64,000 nucleotides of DNA. Source: Micromonospora sp. Llam0 (GTDB taxonomy: Bacteria; Actinomycetota; Actinomycetes; Mycobacteriales; Micromonosporaceae). The translations under genes were made by a program, and so were the position numbers. Location of the stretch: positions 1,302,001 through 1,366,000 of the forward strand of contig NZ_RJJY01000002.1 in assembly GCF_003751085.1 (NCBI RefSeq), in the 5' to 3' direction. The notes under the pieces were generated by a model. It was not told where the DNA came from. It searched no databases and saw nothing but the letters and a program-made list of their open reading frames with translations. Position 1 is the stretch's first letter. Every line of letters begins with the position of its first letter. Shown here in pieces: positions 50,705 to 60,605 of the stretch.

Positions 50705-53653
50705 GTGGACGAATCAGGTGAACCCCGCGGGGCCGCACCGGGACCAGAGGACGGCGGAGCGGATCCGCGAGACCGTCGTGACCAGGGCATGGGCAGTTGG
50801 ACGGGGTCGCCGACCCGGTGGTCGGACGGCTCGGGTGTCGGCCCGGACGCCGACCGTGCCGGTGCCGGCTGGGCCGCCCGCGACGAACCGGTGAGCGGCC
50901 CGCACTGGGCCGACCCGCCGTCCCGGTACGCCGAGGTGCTGCCGTTCACCCGGACCCCGCGCGGCGGCTCACCCGCCCGCGGCTCCCGCAGCACCGACAA
51001 CGGCCGTGCCACCGCCGTCAACGGCCGGCCGGTCTCCGGGCCGGCCGAGACCGTGGTACCGACCCCACGCCCCGCGCCGGCCGGTGAGTCGATCCAGCCG
51101 GGCGGCACGGACACCGGACGGGCCGACGACGAGCCGACCGCCCGGGTGGCCGGTGGGCCTGCCGACGACCCGCCCGCAGCTGGTGGCCCCGCTGAGCGCC
51201 GTGGCGGTGACAACCCACGCCCGGCCCCGACGCCGGTCAACCCGCCGCCCCGCTGGCAGGAGACGGCCCGGGTGGTGCCGACCGCGCCGCTGCGCGCGGT
51301 GCCGGTGGCCTCGGCGGCACCGGTGTCGCCCGCCCGGCCGGCCCGCCCCGGCACCCCACCGGGCTTCCAACCGCCGACCACCGGTCGGCCAGCCGAGCGA
51401 CGGTCCGAGCCCGATGACCGCCCGGTCGAGCCCGACCGGCAGCGCAGCGCGCAGTCCGGCCTTCCGCCCGACCGCCCTGCGATGTCGACCGACCGGCCCG
51501 GCTCCCCGGGCACGCCAGCCGACCGGTCTGCTGGCGGCCCCGCCGGCCGTACGGCGGACGCAGCCAGACACGACGAACCGGCCCGCCGCGACGACCTTGC
51601 CCCGGCACCGCCGCAGCCTGCTGGGCAGCCCTCCGACCCGGGTCCGCTCCGGCAGCCGACCGGCGAATGGCCCGGTCCAGGTGCTGTCGGGCCGTGGTCC
51701 CGGCAGGTGACCGGCGAATGGCCCCGGCCCGGTGCCACCGACGAGTGGCGACGGCCGGTCCCGACCAGCGCCGTACCGGCCGCCGACCAGTGGCATCGAC
51801 AGAGCGCCACCGGCGAATGGCCGCGACCGACCAGCTCCGCCGCCTGGGACCGGCCCTCCGGCGACGACGCGGGCCACCGGACCCAGCGTGGTCAGGGGGC
51901 GCCCTCCGGGCCGACGTCCGGGCCTCCGGCCGGTGAGCCGGACTGGTCGTACGGGCAGCGCTGGTCGGCGTCGGAGCCGGGCTGGACGGACGGACCGACC
52001 GATTCGAGCTGGGCGGCCACGGAATCCGGCGGTCAGGTGTGGGCGGCCGAGGCCGCCAGTGGGCCGAGCGGCCCGGCGGAACGGGACGACATCGAGCCGC
52101 CGGCCTGGTCCGACGACCAGACCACCACCGCTGACAGCGGCTGGTCCGGTCCGCCGCCACCGAGCTGGGGCGGCGACGACCGCGGCGGCTGGCCGGGCGC
52201 GGCGAGCGGCGAGTCGGGCTGGGCGATGCCGGATCCGCCGACCGTGCCGGAGGAGATGCCGTGGCGCCCCGACCGCCCGGCCGACCTGGGCCAGGCGGCC
52301 GGGTACCGGCCGGTCAGTGGCCAGCCCCGGTACGAGCCGACGGCTCCCGCCGGGCAGTACGGACCGGGGCGGCCCGGCCAGGGTGACAGCGACGGGGACG
52401 CCGACGACCTGATGCCCCGCCGCCGGGCGGTTTCCCGCCGTGCGGACGACGAACTGGGCGAGGCGACGGTGTCCGGGCCGGCTGTGGCACCGGTGACTGC
52501 CGAGCCGGCCGGTGCTGCGCTACCGCCGGTCGAACATCCGGCGGATCTGTCCGCCACCCCCATCGCGGCTGCCGCGCTGGACGCGTTGCCGCAGCGGGTT
52601 CCCGCCGACCCGGACGTGCCGACCGTGCCACAGCAGCTGCCGCCGGTCGAACACGCGGCAGAGACGCCGGAGCTCGCGCGGATCGCGTCCCACCTGCGCC
52701 GAGGCGACGTCGTCGACCAGCCGCAGGAGCGGCCGGAAGGCTTCGACGTCGGAGCGATCCTGGCGGCGGTACGCGGCGTCGGCGGAGTCCGCGACGCCTC
52801 GCTGCGGACCACCGACGCCGGTGCCCACAGCCTCCGGCTCGACCTGGCCGAAGGTGCCGACCCGGCGGAGGTGAGCCGGTTGGTGGCGCGGCTGCTCCAG
52901 GAACGGATGGGCCTGGCGGCGGCCCCGCAGAACCTGCCGGGTGTCGAACCCGACCACGGGCTGCCGGCGTTGCCCGGCCGCGCCGATCTGCCGGCGCCGG
53001 GTCGGCCGCCGGGCTCGACGGCTCCGCCGCCGACGGCACCGGGCGGCGTACCCGGCTGGGTCGCCCCGGAGCCGGCGGACGTACCGCGCCGCCGCCGACA
53101 GCCGCTGGGTCCCCGCCCCGGCCAGGACGATCCGCCGCCACGGCACGCGGGTACGGCCGCCGCGACAGCCGCTGTGCCGTGTGTGGAGCCGAGTGGCACC
53201 GCGCCGGAGAGCGGGCCGCCCAGGCCGCTGAACCCGGGTGGTCGGCCCGGCCCCCGGGTCGTGCTGGACCACGTCCAGGTCAGCACATTCGGCGTGGACG
53301 CCACCGTCGAGGTGCGACTGACCGCCGGCCGGCGGACCACGTCCGGTGTGGCGACCGGACCGGCGGTCGACGGGTACGTGCTGCGGCTGTGCGCGGTGGC
53401 CGCCGCCTCGGCGATCGAGAAGCTGTTGGCCGGCCCGGCCGGCGCGGCGGACCGGGGACGGTGCATCGTCGAGCACGCGGCCGTGGTGCCGATGGGCGGC
53501 TGCGAGGTGGCGGTGGTCGTGGTCCTGCTCGCCTGCGGTGGCTGGGTGGAGCAGTTGGCCGGTTCGGCGGTCGTCTCGGGGGACCCGCGGCAGGCTGTGG
53601 TGAGAGCCACACTCGCCGCCGTCAACCGGCGACTGGATGCTCTGCTGGCCTGA
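50705..53653 (+). CDS. large Pro/Arg-rich protein with conserved C-terminal domain
   Basis: 982 residues from GTG 50705, with GAGGAG six bases upstream. Residues 1-580 are disordered Pro/Gly/Asp/Arg-rich, with repeats of TGEWPRPG (three to four copies near residues 320-375). Residues 640-740 form a small alpha/beta, ACT-like part (GFDVGAILAAVRGVGGVRDA). The last 150 residues, HVQVSTFGVDATVEVRLTAG, SAIEKLLAGPAG and EVAVVVVLLACGGWVEQLAG, form a compact conserved domain. No signal peptide; it lies divergent from fasR in the conserved Rv3206c-Rv3211-like block. Function unknown. Confidence 0.75.
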   Translation: MDESGEPRGAAPGPEDGGADPRDRRDQGMGSWTGSPTRWSDGSGVGPDADRAGAGWAARDEPVSGPHWADPPSRYAEVLPFTRTPRGGSPARGSRSTDNGRATAVNGRPVSGPAETVVPTPRPAPAGESIQPGGTDTGRADDEPTARVAGGPADDPPAAGGPAERRGGDNPRPAPTPVNPPPRWQETARVVPTAPLRAVPVASAAPVSPARPARPGTPPGFQPPTTGRPAERRSEPDDRPVEPDRQRSAQSGLPPDRPAMSTDRPGSPGTPADRSAGGPAGRTADAARHDEPARRDDLAPAPPQPAGQPSDPGPLRQPTGEWPGPGAVGPWSRQVTGEWPRPGATDEWRRPVPTSAVPAADQWHRQSATGEWPRPTSSAAWDRPSGDDAGHRTQRGQGAPSGPTSGPPAGEPDWSYGQRWSASEPGWTDGPTDSSWAATESGGQVWAAEAASGPSGPAERDDIEPPAWSDDQTTTADSGWSGPPPPSWGGDDRGGWPGAASGESGWAMPDPPTVPEEMPWRPDRPADLGQAAGYRPVSGQPRYEPTAPAGQYGPGRPGQGDSDGDADDLMPRRRAVSRRADDELGEATVSGPAVAPVTAEPAGAALPPVEHPADLSATPIAAAALDALPQRVPADPDVPTVPQQLPPVEHAAETPELARIASHLRRGDVVDQPQERPEGFDVGAILAAVRGVGGVRDASLRTTDAGAHSLRLDLAEGADPAEVSRLVARLLQERMGLAAAPQNLPGVEPDHGLPALPGRADLPAPGRPPGSTAPPPTAPGGVPGWVAPEPADVPRRRRQPLGPRPGQDDPPPRHAGTAAATAAVPCVEPSGTAPESGPPRPLNPGGRPGPRVVLDHVQVSTFGVDATVEVRLTAGRRTTSGVATGPAVDGYVLRLCAVAAASAIEKLLAGPAGAADRGRCIVEHAAVVPMGGCEVAVVVVLLACGGWVEQLAGSAVVSGDPRQAVVRATLAAVNRRLDALLA

Positions 53654-53797
53654 TCGGCACGCATCTGCGGCCTGATCGGCAGCGGTCCGGCGGCCTGACC
53701 GGTCGCTCAGTGGCCCGGTCGGCCAGACGGCGTGCCCGGACCGACGCGCCGATCCGGGGTGCCCGGACCGGCGTTCGCTGTGGCACGCTGGTCAGCG

Positions 53798-54715
53798 ATG
53801 TCAGACCGCCGCACCCGCCCGACACGCCGTGACCACCCGTCCGGGGCACGGAGCCGGTCGGCGCACCGCCGGCAGCGGCGGGACGCGTCGCGTACCCGTC
53901 GGCGGCAGCTGCGGTGGCCGGTGCTGGCGGCGCTGCTGGTGACCGTGCTCGGGCTGGCCGCGATCGGGTTCGCGCTACCCCGGGTCGGAGTGGGCGGCGA
54001 TCGGGACGCGATGGCCGCGCCGCCCGGCGGCACCGCAGCGGCGACGCCCAGCGTCGACCCGCCAACGACGACCGGCCCACCGCCGACGACCGCGCCACCA
54101 GCGCCGGTGCTGCGGCTGTCCGGCACGGCGCCGTCGGCCGGCAGCGGCGAGTTCGACTTCAGCTCGAAGCAGGGGAAGATCGCCGGTCGGTCCGGCACCC
54201 TGCGCCGCTACCGGGTGGCCGTGGAGATCGGCTCCGAGGAGGACGTCGAGGCGTTCGGTGACACGGTGGAGAAGCTGCTCTCCGACGAACGGAGCTGGAT
54301 CGGCGGCGGTCAGCTGCGCCTGCAGCGGGTGCCGGACCAGGCCGGCCACGACTTCACGGTCTACCTGGCCACCGCGCAGACCGCCGCCCGGATGTGCCAG
54401 GCCGGCTGGGTGGACATCCGGATCGACGGCGAGCCGTACACCTCGTGTCGGGCGCAGGGCCAGGCGATCATCAACCTGGACCGCTGGCGGTTCTCGGTCG
54501 ACCACTACGTCAGCGGCGAGGTCCCGCTCGACGTCTACCGGGCGTACGTGATCAATCATGAGGTCGGCCACGAGCTGGGCTACGGCCACGAGCGCTGTCC
54601 GGGGGAGGGCGAGCCGGCCCCGGTGATGATGCAGCAGACCCTGTTCCTCAAGGGATGTGTGGCCAACCCGTGGCCGTTCCTGGCCGGTGAGCGGTACGCC
54701 GGTCCCCCGTTGTGA
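53798..54715 (+). CDS. DUF3152 membrane-anchored zinc-metalloprotease-like protein
   Basis: 305 residues from ATG 53798. A basic N-terminus is followed by one membrane helix (LRWPVLAALLVTVLGLAAIG) and a Pro/Thr linker. The extracytoplasmic domain ends with NHEVGHELGYGHERCPG, giving HExxHxxxxxH (H254, E255, H258, H264), a metzincin-like zinc motif, and CxxxxC pairs. This is the Rv3207c type (DUF3152). It is followed 208 nt downstream by a paralogue. Confidence 0.9.
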   Translation: MSDRRTRPTRRDHPSGARSRSAHRRQRRDASRTRRRQLRWPVLAALLVTVLGLAAIGFALPRVGVGGDRDAMAAPPGGTAAATPSVDPPTTTGPPPTTAPPAPVLRLSGTAPSAGSGEFDFSSKQGKIAGRSGTLRRYRVAVEIGSEEDVEAFGDTVEKLLSDERSWIGGGQLRLQRVPDQAGHDFTVYLATAQTAARMCQAGWVDIRIDGEPYTSCRAQGQAIINLDRWRFSVDHYVSGEVPLDVYRAYVINHEVGHELGYGHERCPGEGEPAPVMMQQTLFLKGCVANPWPFLAGERYAGPPL

Positions 54716-54923
54716 TCCGGCCGCTCGGCGGATCGTCGGAGGATACGGGGCGTACGGTCGGATTGAATCCCTGAGCCGATGATCCCCGCGCGTCGTTCGG
54801 GCCTTACCGACATGCCGTGACAATCTGGGCAGGTCAGGCCAGGGATTCGCGCCGGTTCGCCCCCTGTCGTGCACCAGTCCGACCGGCGCGGGTGGCGAAG
54901 CACGCCATGAGGGGCGGGCCACG

Positions 54924-55811
54924 ATGCACGACCGACGACGAGTCACCGAGGAGCCGGACCGCCGGCCGGGCCACGGGCCGGACCGCCAGCGGGATCACCG
55001 GACGGACCGGCGACGAGCGGCGCGGCGCCGACGCCGCCGGGCCGGGGCACTCGTCCTGGTGACGATGGCGGCGGCGCTGATCGTCACCGACGTCCTGCGA
55101 GCCGGTTCCGGCGCCACCGGGCTGCTGGCGGCGGCGGTACGCGAGCCCGGCCCCGGCGGCGGGGCGGCACCCGCCGGCAGCGCACCGTCGGACGGCGCCG
55201 GTCTGCCGCCGACCTCATCGCCGGCCCCATCGCCGGCCAGCTACCCGGAGACCGGGCCGGGTACCTTCGGCTACCTCACCGGGACCGGCCGGCTGCTCGG
55301 CTGGGCCGGGGACCTACGCCGGTTCCGGGTCGCCGTCGAGGACGGGACCGGTCAGCGCGCCGACGAGTTCGCGGCCATCGTCGACGCGACGCTCGGCGAC
55401 GAACGCAGTTGGATCGCCTCCCGGCAGTTCCGGCTGCAGCGGGTGTCCCGGGTCGACGCCGCCGAGTTCACCATCTACCTGGCCACCCCGGGCACCTCGG
55501 AGCAGATGTGCGCGCTCGGTGGGCTGTCCACCGAGAAGTACACCTCGTGCCGACTGCCCGGCCAGGTGATCATCAATCTGGCGCGCTGGCTGGAGGCGGT
55601 GCCGCACTACGACGGAACGCTCGCCGAGTACCGCGCCTACGTGATCAACCACGAGGTCGGTCACCAGTTCGGCATGGGCCACGAACTCTGCCCGGCACCC
55701 GGCCGGCCCGCTCCGGTGATGCAGCAGCAGACGTACGGAATGCAGGGTTGCGTGGCCAACGGCTGGCCCTACCTGGACGGAAAGCGGTACGCCGGCCCAC
55801 CGATGACCTGA
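54924..55811 (+). CDS. DUF3152 metalloprotease-like protein, second copy
   Basis: 295 residues, same layout as the gene before it: Arg-rich N-terminus, membrane helix (GALVLVTMAAALIVTDVL), Pro/Ser linker, then RRFRVAVEDGTGQRADEFAA and the zinc motif NHEVGHQFGMGHELCPAPGR (H243, E244, H247, H253). The two domains are clearly paralogous across their C-terminal 190 residues. M. tuberculosis has a single copy, so duplication happened in this lineage or its ancestors. Confidence 0.9.
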   Translation: MHDRRRVTEEPDRRPGHGPDRQRDHRTDRRRAARRRRRRAGALVLVTMAAALIVTDVLRAGSGATGLLAAAVREPGPGGGAAPAGSAPSDGAGLPPTSSPAPSPASYPETGPGTFGYLTGTGRLLGWAGDLRRFRVAVEDGTGQRADEFAAIVDATLGDERSWIASRQFRLQRVSRVDAAEFTIYLATPGTSEQMCALGGLSTEKYTSCRLPGQVIINLARWLEAVPHYDGTLAEYRAYVINHEVGHQFGMGHELCPAPGRPAPVMQQQTYGMQGCVANGWPYLDGKRYAGPPMT

Positions 55812-55967
55812 CCGGGAGCGACCGGCCCACGGTGCCGGGTGCCGACCCGCGCCGGGAGCGGCTATTCCCGGATCCCGGATGGCGGGCGGTGTCGCTACTC
55901 ATGGCCGAGTCGGCGCGAAGCGAGCAACAATAGCGCAGCCAGCATTGCCGATCCCGGGGAGTTCACC

Positions 55968-57128
55968 GTGTCGTTGCCCCCGCTCGTCGAACCCGCCGCC
56001 GAGCTGACCGTCGATGAGATCCGCCGCTACTCGCGGCACCTCATCATCCCGGATGTCGGGGTCGACGGCCAGAAACGCCTCAAGAACGCCAAGGTGCTCT
56101 GCGTGGGCGCCGGTGGGCTCGGCTCACCCGCCCTGATGTACCTGGCCGCGGCCGGTGTCGGGACGCTGGGCATCGTCGACTTCGACACCGTCGACGAGTC
56201 GAACCTGCAGCGTCAGATCATCCACGGCCAGTCGGACATCGGCCGGTCCAAGGCCGAGTCGGCCGCGTCGTCGGTCCGGGAGATCAACCCGTACGTCAAC
56301 ATCCAGATCCACGACGTGTCGCTGGACAACGACAACGTCTTCGACATCTTCGGCCAGTACGACCTGATCCTCGACGGCACCGACAACTTCGCCACCCGCT
56401 ACCTGGTCAACGACGCCTGCGTGCTGCTCGGCAAGCCGTACGTGTGGGGGTCGATCTACCGGTTCGACGGCCAGGTCAGCGTCTTCTGGGACCAGCACGG
56501 CCCGAACTACCGGGACCTCTACCCGGAGCCGCCGCCGCCCGGCATGGTGCCGTCGTGCGCCGAGGGCGGCGTGCTCGGGGTGCTCTGCGCCTCGATCGGG
56601 TCGATCATGGTGACCGAGGCGATCAAGCTGATCACCGGCATCGGTGATCCACTGCTCGGCCGGCTGATGGTCTACGACGCCCTGGAGATGACCTACCGGG
56701 TCATCAAGATCCGCAAGGACCCGAACGGCGAGCCGATCACCGGCCTGATCGACTACGACGACTTCTGCGGCGCGGTGTCCACCGAAGCCGAGGAGGCCGT
56801 CGTCGACTCCACCATCACCGCCCGCGAACTGAAGGACTGGCAGGACGCCGGCAAGGACTTCTTCCTGATCGACGTCCGGGAGCCGGCCGAGTACGAGATC
56901 GTCAAGATCCCCGGCTCGACGCTGATCCCCAAGGGCGAGTTCCTCAACGGCGAAGCCCTGGCGAAGCTGCCGCAGGGCCGGCAGATCGTGCTGCACTGCA
57001 AGTCCGGCGTACGGTCGGCCGAAGCCCTCGCCGCGGTCAAGGCCGCCGGCTTCGCCGACGCCGTGCACGTCCAGGGCGGGGTGCTCTCCTGGGTCAAGCA
57101 GATCGACCCGTCGCTGCCCAGCTACTGA
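55968..57128 (+). CDS. moeZ: MoeZ-type adenylyltransferase/sulfurtransferase
   Basis: 386 residues from GTG 55968, with GGGGAG six bases upstream. N-terminal ThiF/MoeB E1-like domain: RYSRHLIIPDVGVDGQKRL, VGAGGLGSPALMYLAAAG, FDTVDESNLQRQI, DGTDNFATRY, catalytic C197 in MVPSCAEGGVLG. C-terminal rhodanese domain with active C344 in IVLHCKSGVRSAEA. MoeZ activates and thiocarboxylates small sulfur-carrier proteins for molybdopterin, cysteine and natural product pathways. Its 3' end is duplicated in tandem; a hairpin follows. Confidence 0.95.
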   Translation: MSLPPLVEPAAELTVDEIRRYSRHLIIPDVGVDGQKRLKNAKVLCVGAGGLGSPALMYLAAAGVGTLGIVDFDTVDESNLQRQIIHGQSDIGRSKAESAASSVREINPYVNIQIHDVSLDNDNVFDIFGQYDLILDGTDNFATRYLVNDACVLLGKPYVWGSIYRFDGQVSVFWDQHGPNYRDLYPEPPPPGMVPSCAEGGVLGVLCASIGSIMVTEAIKLITGIGDPLLGRLMVYDALEMTYRVIKIRKDPNGEPITGLIDYDDFCGAVSTEAEEAVVDSTITARELKDWQDAGKDFFLIDVREPAEYEIVKIPGSTLIPKGEFLNGEALAKLPQGRQIVLHCKSGVRSAEALAAVKAAGFADAVHVQGGVLSWVKQIDPSLPSY

Positions 57129-57149
57129 TGTCGCTGCCCAGCTACTGAT
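57111..57149 (+). repeat. 20-bp tandem duplication spanning the moeZ stop
   Basis: TCGCTGCCCAGCTACTGATG at 57111-57130 is repeated as TCGCTGCCCAGCTACTGAT at 57131-57149. The first copy holds the final codons and TGA of moeZ; the second is outside the gene and, since 20 is not a multiple of three, is out of frame. Confidence 0.95.
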
Positions 57150-57154
57150 CCAGC

Positions 57155-57217
57155 GGCCGGTGGCCGCCAGCCCTCCGGGGCCGGTGGCCGCCCGCTGCGG
57201 GCCGGCGGCCACCGGCC
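57155..57217 (+). terminator. strong hairpin after moeZ, with alternative left arms
   Basis: GGCCGGTGGCCGCC occurs at 57155-57168 and again at 57179-57192; its exact reverse complement GGCGGCCACCGGCC lies at 57204-57217. Either copy can pair with the right arm to make a 14-bp stem (11-nt loop with the nearer arm). No U-tract, as usual in high-GC actinomycetes. Confidence 0.75.
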
Positions 57218-57327
57218 GGTCATGACGGTGCCGCCGGGGATCCGGTCCGTCCAGGTCCCCGGCCGGCTAGTTGACCTTGACTGAGTTACCGAGGCGGACC
57301 GGCGGACCCGCCGGTAGCCTGTCGTCC

Positions 57328-58125
57328 GTGGTCGATATGGATGCCGCCATCGGGTTCGTCGTCGCGCACGGCGACACCGTGGACCGGGCCCGGCTGTCCT
57401 GGTTGCGGACCGGGACCGCCCCGCAGCCCGACGCCCTCACCAGCGCCGAGATCGGCCAGGCCCCGGACGGCGGCTGGCCCGCCTTCTGGGCCGGCGACGT
57501 CGCCTCGGTCGACGCCACCTGCTTCCGCCTCGCTGAGCTGGACGACCTCGGAGCGCTCGACCGGCCACCGGCCCGCAAGGCACTCGACTGGCTGGCCGCC
57601 CGGCAACGGGCCGACGGCAGCTGGGAAGAGGACGAGAGCCTGGCCGCCGAGGCACCCGACTGGGCACGGCCCGGCGACCCGGAAGCCACCTACTACCTGA
57701 CCGCCAACGCCGGCTACTGGCTGAGCGTCGCCGACACCGACGGTGCCGGCGACCCCGGTCACCGCGCCGCCGCGCAGCGCGCCGCCCACTACCTGGCTGC
57801 CCAGATGCGCCCGGACGGCACCTGGCCGTCGTACCTGCTGGCCGGCTGGTTGGCCGCCGCCACCCTCTACCGGCAGACCATGTTCTACGAGTCGGCCCGG
57901 ATGCAGGTGGTGCTCAACGACCGGCTCGCCACCATGACCCCCGGCGACGTCGCCCAGCTGGCCGCCGCGCTGCGCCGGGCCGGCCTGGCCGACGACGACT
58001 GGCTGCTGACCAACGCCCGCCGCCGGCTGGCCACCACCCAGCGCAGCGACGGCGGCTGGGACAGCGACGCGGGCGACGCGTTCGAGGTGCACGTCGTCCT
58101 GGCCGCGATCCGCGCCTGCCGCTGA
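57328..58125 (+). CDS. terpene-cyclase/prenyltransferase-like alpha-alpha barrel protein
   Basis: 265 residues from GTG 57328 (ATG 57337 possible). Two or three QW-like repeats are visible: KALDWLAARQRADGSWEE, AAHYLAAQMRPDGTWPS and RRRLATTQRSDGGWDSDAG. This is the squalene-hopene cyclase/prenyltransferase beta-subunit repeat fold, but the DxDD cyclase motif was not seen and the length is under half a full cyclase. Function is not determined. It converges with proA. Confidence 0.75.
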   Translation: MVDMDAAIGFVVAHGDTVDRARLSWLRTGTAPQPDALTSAEIGQAPDGGWPAFWAGDVASVDATCFRLAELDDLGALDRPPARKALDWLAARQRADGSWEEDESLAAEAPDWARPGDPEATYYLTANAGYWLSVADTDGAGDPGHRAAAQRAAHYLAAQMRPDGTWPSYLLAGWLAAATLYRQTMFYESARMQVVLNDRLATMTPGDVAQLAAALRRAGLADDDWLLTNARRRLATTQRSDGGWDSDAGDAFEVHVVLAAIRACR

Positions 58126-58134
58126 CCGGCCTGC

Positions 58135-58152
58135 CGGCGGGCGCGCCCGCCG
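58135..58152. terminator. bidirectional hairpin between convergent genes
   Basis: CGGCGGGCGCGCCCGCCG is a perfect palindrome: a 7-bp CGGCGGG/CCCGCCG stem with a CGCG loop. It lies exactly between the convergent terpene-cyclase-like gene and proA, so it could end both transcripts. Confidence 0.65.
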
Positions 58153-58162
58153 TCGGGTGGGG

Positions 58163-59407
58163 TTACCCGCGCAGGTGGCCGTCGCCGGTGACCACGTACT
58201 TCGTCGAGGTCAGCTCCGGCAGCCCCATCGGGCCGCGGGCGTGCAGCTTCTGGGTGGAGATGCCGATCTCCGCGCCGAAGCCGAACTGCCCGCCGTCGGT
58301 GAACCGGGTCGACGCGTTCACCATCACCGCGGCCGCGTCGACCCGGGCCACGAACTCCCGGGCGGCGCTCGCCGAGTCGGTGACGATCGCCTCGGTGTGC
58401 CCGGTGCCGTACCGCTTGATGTGCGCCACCGCCGCGTCGAGCGAGCCGACGACGGCGACCGAGATGTCGGCCGAGAGGTACTCGGTGGCGAAGTCGTCGT
58501 CGGTGGCCGGCACCACGTCGGCCGAGAACGCCGCCACCTCCGGGGTGCCGTGCACGGTCACCCCGGCGTCACGCAACGCCGCCAGCAGCTTCGGCAGGAA
58601 CGCCGCCGCCACGTCCACGTGCACCAGCAGCGACTCGGCGGTGTTGCAGGTCGACAGCCGCTGCGTCTTCGAGTTGACCGCCACGGCGAGGGCCTTGTCC
58701 AGGTCGGCGGCGGCGTCGACGTACACGTGGCAGTTGCCGACCCCGGTCTCGATCACCGGCACCGTCGACTCCTCGACCACGGTGCGGATCAAATCCGCCC
58801 CGCCGCGCGGGATCAGCACGTCGACCAGGCCGCGCGCCCGCATCAGCTCCTTGACCGAGTCCCGCGACGAGGCGTCCAGCAGCTGCACCGCGTCCGCCGG
58901 CAGTCCGGCACCGACCAGCGCGGCCCGCAGCACCTCGACCAGGACCGCGTTGGAGTGCGCCGCCGACGACGAGCCGCGCAGCAGCGCCGCGTTGCCCGAC
59001 TTCAGGCAGATCCCGGCGGCGTCGACGGTCACGTTCGGCCGCGCCTCGTAGATGATGCCGACCACCCCGAACGGCACCCGCACCTGCCGCAGCTCCAGCC
59101 CGTTCGGCAGGGTCGAGCCGCGCACCACCTCGCCGACCGGGTCGGCCAGCCCGGCCATCGCCAGCAACGCCTGCGCCATGTCTTCAATGCGCTTCTCGTT
59201 GAGGGCGAGGCGGTCCAGCAGCGCCGTCGACAGGCCGTTGGCCCGTCCCGCCGCCAGGTCGGCCGCGTTCGCGGCCACGATCTCGGCGGTACGGGCGACG
59301 AGCGCATCGGCCATCGCCAGCAACCCGGCGTCCTTGGCCGCCCGGGTCGCGGTGACCAGCTCGTCGGCGGCCACCCGCGCCCGGCGGCCCTGCTCGGTCA
59401 CGCTCAT
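58163..59407 (-). CDS. proA: gamma-glutamyl phosphate reductase
   Basis: 414 residues, ATG 59407 with GAGGAGAAG eight bases upstream. NADPH-dependent aldehyde-dehydrogenase-like reductase of proline synthesis: [35 protein letters not shown], catalytic Cys in [15 protein letters not shown], and [19 protein letters not shown]. It follows proB by 28 nt in the same operon and makes glutamate-5-semialdehyde. Confidence 0.96.
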   Translation of the reverse strand: MSVTEQGRRARVAADELVTATRAAKDAGLLAMADALVARTAEIVAANAADLAAGRANGLSTALLDRLALNEKRIEDMAQALLAMAGLADPVGEVVRGSTLPNGLELRQVRVPFGVVGIIYEARPNVTVDAAGICLKSGNAALLRGSSSAAHSNAVLVEVLRAALVGAGLPADAVQLLDASSRDSVKELMRARGLVDVLIPRGGADLIRTVVEESTVPVIETGVGNCHVYVDAAADLDKALAVAVNSKTQRLSTCNTAESLLVHVDVAAAFLPKLLAALRDAGVTVHGTPEVAAFSADVVPATDDDFATEYLSADISVAVVGSLDAAVAHIKRYGTGHTEAIVTDSASAAREFVARVDAAAVMVNASTRFTDGGQFGFGAEIGISTQKLHARGPMGLPELTSTKYVVTGDGHLRG

Positions 59408-59435
59408 GGTCAGCTTCTCCTCGATTGTCGTGTGG

Positions 59436-60545
59436 TCATAGGAGCACCAGGTCGTCGCGGTGCACGACCTCCCGCTCATATCCTGGCCCTAGTGCCGCGG
59501 CCAGCTCACCGGTGGACCGGCCGAGCAGCGTCGGCAGCTCCACCGCGTCGTAGTTGACCAGCCCACGGGCCACCGGCGCACCCGCCGCGTCGACCAGGTC
59601 GACCGGGTCGCCGGCGGTGAACGTACCGTCGACGGCGGTGATCCCGGCCGGCAGCAGCGACTTGCGGCGGGCCACCACCGCCTGCACCGCGCCGGGATCC
59701 AGGTGCAGCCGGCCCCGGGGCGCGGTGGCGTGCGCCAGCCAGAACAGCCGGGCGGCGGGCCGGCGCTCCACCCGGTGGAACAGGGTGCCGACCGCGTCAC
59801 CGCGCAACGCTTCGGCGGCGAGCGGGGCGGCGGTCAGCACCACCGGGATACCGAATCCGGTGGCGATCCGGGCCGCCTCCACCTTGGTGACCATGCCGCC
59901 GGTGCCGACCCCGGCCCGCCCGGCCTTGCCGATCGCCACCCCGGCCAGATCGGCGGCGTCGCGCACCTCGGAGATCCGTTCACTGGCCGGCTTCGCTGGG
60001 TCGCCGGTGTAGAGGGCGTCGACGTCGGACAGCAGCACCAGCAGATCGGCGTGGACCAGGGCGGCGACCAGGGCGGCCAGCCGGTCGTTGTCGCCGAACC
60101 GGATCTCGTCGGTGGCGACGGTGTCGTTCTCGTTGACGATCGGGATCGCCCCGAGGTCGAGCAGCTTGCGCAACGTCCGGTACGCGTTGCGGTAGTGCGC
60201 CCGCCTGGTCACGTCGTCCGCGGTCAGCAGCACCTGGCCCGTCGTCAGACCGTGCCGGGCCAGGCTGGCGGCGTACCGGCCGATCAGCAGCCCTTGCCCG
60301 ACGCTGGCCGCCGCCTGCTGGGTGGCCAGGTCACGCGGGCGTCGGGTCAGCCCGAGCGGCGCGAGCCCGGCCGCGATCGCCCCGGAGGAGACGAGCACCA
60401 CCTCACGTCCGTCGTCCGTCAGGGCGGCGAGGACGTCGACGAGGGCGTCGACCCGGTCGCCGTCCAGGCCGCCGCCCGCTGTCGTGAGGGACGAGGAGCC
60501 GATCTTGACGACGACCCGCTTCGCCTGGGTAACTGCGGCACGCAC
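59436..60545 (-). CDS. proB: glutamate 5-kinase
   Basis: 369 residues from GTG 60545. Amino-acid-kinase domain ([71 protein letters not shown]) and a C-terminal PUA domain from about residue 280. It phosphorylates glutamate in the first step of proline synthesis; proline feedback is normally exerted on this enzyme. Upstream of proA in the operon. Confidence 0.96.
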   Translation of the reverse strand: MRAAVTQAKRVVVKIGSSSLTTAGGGLDGDRVDALVDVLAALTDDGREVVLVSSGAIAAGLAPLGLTRRPRDLATQQAAASVGQGLLIGRYAASLARHGLTTGQVLLTADDVTRRAHYRNAYRTLRKLLDLGAIPIVNENDTVATDEIRFGDNDRLAALVAALVHADLLVLLSDVDALYTGDPAKPASERISEVRDAADLAGVAIGKAGRAGVGTGGMVTKVEAARIATGFGIPVVLTAAPLAAEALRGDAVGTLFHRVERRPAARLFWLAHATAPRGRLHLDPGAVQAVVARRKSLLPAGITAVDGTFTAGDPVDLVDAAGAPVARGLVNYDAVELPTLLGRSTGELAAALGPGYEREVVHRDDLVLL

Positions 60546-60605
60546 CCGCCCATTGTGCGTGCCGGCGTGCGCGTCGTCGGCGCGAGATCTCATATCGTGG
60601 CGTGC

